Assembly: GCA_964526035.1 (NCBI GenBank)
Contig: CAZGKE010000001.1
Coordinates: 1-61,743, forward strand
Direction of reading: 5' to 3'
Length of the DNA: 61,743 bases
Source: DAOMOD01 sp964526035
GTDB lineage: Bacteria > Pseudomonadota > Gammaproteobacteria > Xanthomonadales > BPKI01
Shown: positions 60,523-61,743 of the stretch, in pieces
How the letters are laid out: each line of letters opens with the position of its first letter
Position numbering within the stretch: position 1 is the first letter of the stretch
Notes under the pieces: generated by a model
The model's database searches: none
Told to the model about the DNA's origin: nothing
The model's input: the letters and a program-made list of their open reading frames with translations, nothing else
Made by a program: the position numbers and the translations under genes

Positions 60523-60918
60523 ATGGCGAAGCGAGAGCGACCCCTGTCGCCGTTCATGATCGGGCCCTACTATCGGCCACAATTGACATCGGTGCTGTCG
60601 ATCACGCACCGGCTCAGCGGTGTGTTCCTCTCGTTCGGCGCGCTGGCGTTCGTCGCCTGGCTGGTCTGCGTCGCCGGCCCGGTGGCCACTCACGGACGCG
60701 TCGCCAACTGGTTCGCCAGCGCACCCGCGCAGGTATTGCTGCTGCTCTGGGCAGCGGCCTTCTACTATCACTTGCTGAACGGCATCCGCCATCTCGGCTG
60801 GGACATGGGGTGGGGCCTCGACCTGAAAACGACCTACGCCACCGGCTGGCTGACCGTCGCCCTGGCATTGCTCCTCACGGCGCTGACCGCCCTTTGGACC
60901 ATTGGAGGTGCAGCATGA
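60523..60918 (+). CDS. sdhC: Succinate dehydrogenase cytochrome b556 subunit
   Basis: Membrane anchor subunit of complex II. 131 residues from the ATG at 60523, with GGAGAG upstream. Signature RPLSPFMIGPYYRPQLTSVLS then ITHRLSGVFL (quinone-side Ser and Arg) and the heme-ligand His in FYYHLLNGIRHLGWD. Three membrane helices. The stop overlaps sdhD (ATGA). Confidence 0.95.
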   Translation: MAKRERPLSPFMIGPYYRPQLTSVLSITHRLSGVFLSFGALAFVAWLVCVAGPVATHGRVANWFASAPAQVLLLLWAAAFYYHLLNGIRHLGWDMGWGLDLKTTYATGWLTVALALLLTALTALWTIGGAA

Positions 60919-61295
60919 GCCTCAGGCACCCGCTGGCCCGTGTACACGGCCTCGGCAGCGCCAAGGAGGGTGTCGCCCACTGGTGGGCGCAGCGACTCAC
61001 GGCCATTGCGCTGGTGCCGCTGTCGGTATGGTTCATCGTCTGGCTGTTCGGCCTGATCGGTGGCGACCAGGCAACCGCACGCGCTGCCATCGCCGAGCCC
61101 CTGAACGCGCTGCTGCTCATCGTCTTTGTGGCGGCCCTGTTCTGGCACGCACAGCTCGGCCTGCAGGTGGTGGTGGAGGACTACGTCCATACCCGCTGGC
61201 TGGAGATCGTGCTGCTGGTTTCCATCAAGTTCCTCGCACTCCTCGGCGCGCTGGCCGGCATTCTGGCCGTCGCGCGCATCGCCCTTGCCGGCTGA
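60915..61295 (+). CDS. sdhD: Succinate dehydrogenase membrane anchor subunit
   Basis: Second membrane subunit of complex II. 126 residues from the ATG at 60915. Features: GSAKEGVAHWWAQRLTAIAL at the N-terminus, the His heme ligand region FWHAQLGLQVVVEDYVHTRW, and three membrane helices. Coupled to sdhC by a 4-base overlap and followed 10 bases later by sdhA. Confidence 0.94.
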   Translation: MSLRHPLARVHGLGSAKEGVAHWWAQRLTAIALVPLSVWFIVWLFGLIGGDQATARAAIAEPLNALLLIVFVAALFWHAQLGLQVVVEDYVHTRWLEIVLLVSIKFLALLGALAGILAVARIALAG

Positions 61296-61305
61296 TACGA
61301 ACCCC

Positions 61306-61743
61306 ATGTCCAGCTATCCCATCACCACTCACCAATACGACGTCATCGTCGTCGGCGCCGGTGGCGCCGGCCTTCGCGCCACCATGGGCCTGGCCGCCAA
61401 GGGCCTGTCCACGGCCTGCCTGACCAAGGTCTTTCCCACGCGCAGCCACACCGTGGCGGCGCAGGGCGGCATGTCCGCAGCGCTTGGCAACATGGGCGAG
61501 GACGACTGGCGCTTCCATTTCTACGACACCATCAAGGGTTCCGACTGGCTCGGCGACCAGGACGCCATCGAGTACATGTGCCGCGAAGCCATTCCGGCAG
61601 TGATCGAGCTGGAACACTACGGCGTACCGTTCTCGCGCACCGAGGACGGCCGCATCTACCAGCGACCGTTCGGCGGCATGACCACGCACTACGGCAAGGG
61701 CACCGCGCAGCGCACCTGCGCGGCAGCCGATCGCACTGGCCAC
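61306..61743 (+). CDS. sdhA: Succinate dehydrogenase flavoprotein subunit, cut by the window end
   Basis: The catalytic subunit that oxidises succinate. 146 codons are present (about a quarter of the usual 590). FAD motif VIVVGAGGAGLRATMGLA, FAD-attaching H48 in RSHTVAAQGG, and GMTTHYGKGTAQRTCAAADR at the cut end. Start at 61306 from reading the sequence; there is no stop within the window. Confidence 0.96.
   Translation, partial: MSSYPITTHQYDVIVVGAGGAGLRATMGLAAKGLSTACLTKVFPTRSHTVAAQGGMSAALGNMGEDDWRFHFYDTIKGSDWLGDQDAIEYMCREAIPAVIELEHYGVPFSRTEDGRIYQRPFGGMTTHYGKGTAQRTCAAADRTGH

Overview
The window is high-GC, gene-dense chromosomal DNA from a gammaproteobacterium. The best fit is the Xanthomonadales/Lysobacterales group. 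The evidence is the rpoE-rseA-rseC-mucD-lepA-lepB-DUF4845-rnc-era-recO block, the lpd-sucB-sucA cluster next to a RoxA-like ribosomal oxygenase, the nagZ-hpt-MTI phosphorylase cluster, a PilH-like regulator, DUF1800/DUF1501 export proteins, and GTAGGAGC-type palindromic repeats. Two runs of exactly 100 N (12037-12136 and 43071-43170) mark scaffold joins, so this is a draft or metagenome assembly. I see no prophage, insertion sequence, CRISPR array or toxin island. About 57 protein genes and two intact tRNAs fill the sequence; most of the other long open frames are antisense shadows caused by high GC.

Layout. 1-2760: 3' part of serS, a repeat-rich gap with a 133-bp duplication that copies the 5' half of tRNA-Ser(UGA), the intact tRNA-Ser, a lysine-rich hypothetical gene and tRNA-Val(CAC). 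2770-7410: peroxiredoxin, a DUF1800/DUF1501 pair and a DNRLRE-type surface protein. 7470-10376: small heat shock protein, CbpA co-chaperone, PilH-like receiver and an AcuI-type reductase. 10436-16331 (minus): the 2-oxoglutarate dehydrogenase genes. 16553-20737 (minus): a FadJ-like beta-oxidation enzyme, RoxA and an acetyltransferase. 20750-29825: the envelope-stress sigma factor operon, then translation, secretion and RNA-processing genes. 29749-37765: a receiver-HPt protein, a YdbH/YdbL envelope lipid pair, rlmD, CYTH, nagZ, hpt, an MTI phosphorylase and a cold shock gene. 37854-46580: small membrane protein, acetyltransferase, MFS carrier, secreted sugar-dehydrogenase-like propeller, a cyclic-di-GMP protein and an ABC exporter. 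46619-52648: YigZ-like protein, DUF47-Pit phosphate uptake with a candidate Pho box, NAD kinase, 5'-nucleotidase and glutaryl-CoA dehydrogenase. 52656-59251: Ser/Thr kinase with repeats, fused branched-chain 2-oxoacid dehydrogenase E1, adenylate cyclase-FHA protein and a PhnD-like binding protein. 59346-61743: YgfZ, an SDHAF4 homologue, sdhC, sdhD and the start of sdhA.

How the genes work together. Central carbon metabolism dominates: the 2-oxoglutarate and succinate dehydrogenases are both here with a dedicated assembly factor, alongside enzymes of fatty acid, branched-chain and glutaryl-CoA breakdown. Envelope maintenance is the second theme (RpoE system, MucD, LepB, YdbH/YdbL, NagZ). The strongest regulatory signals I can read are a sigma-E-type promoter ahead of rpoE, a PhoB-type box ahead of DUF47-pit, a sigma-70 promoter ahead of tRNA-Val and an 11-bp inverted repeat abutting the sucA promoter. 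The best candidate for an undescribed circuit is the neighbourhood of the Ser/Thr kinase and the FHA-linked adenylate cyclase, a possible phosphothreonine-to-cAMP relay. That is inference from domain content only.
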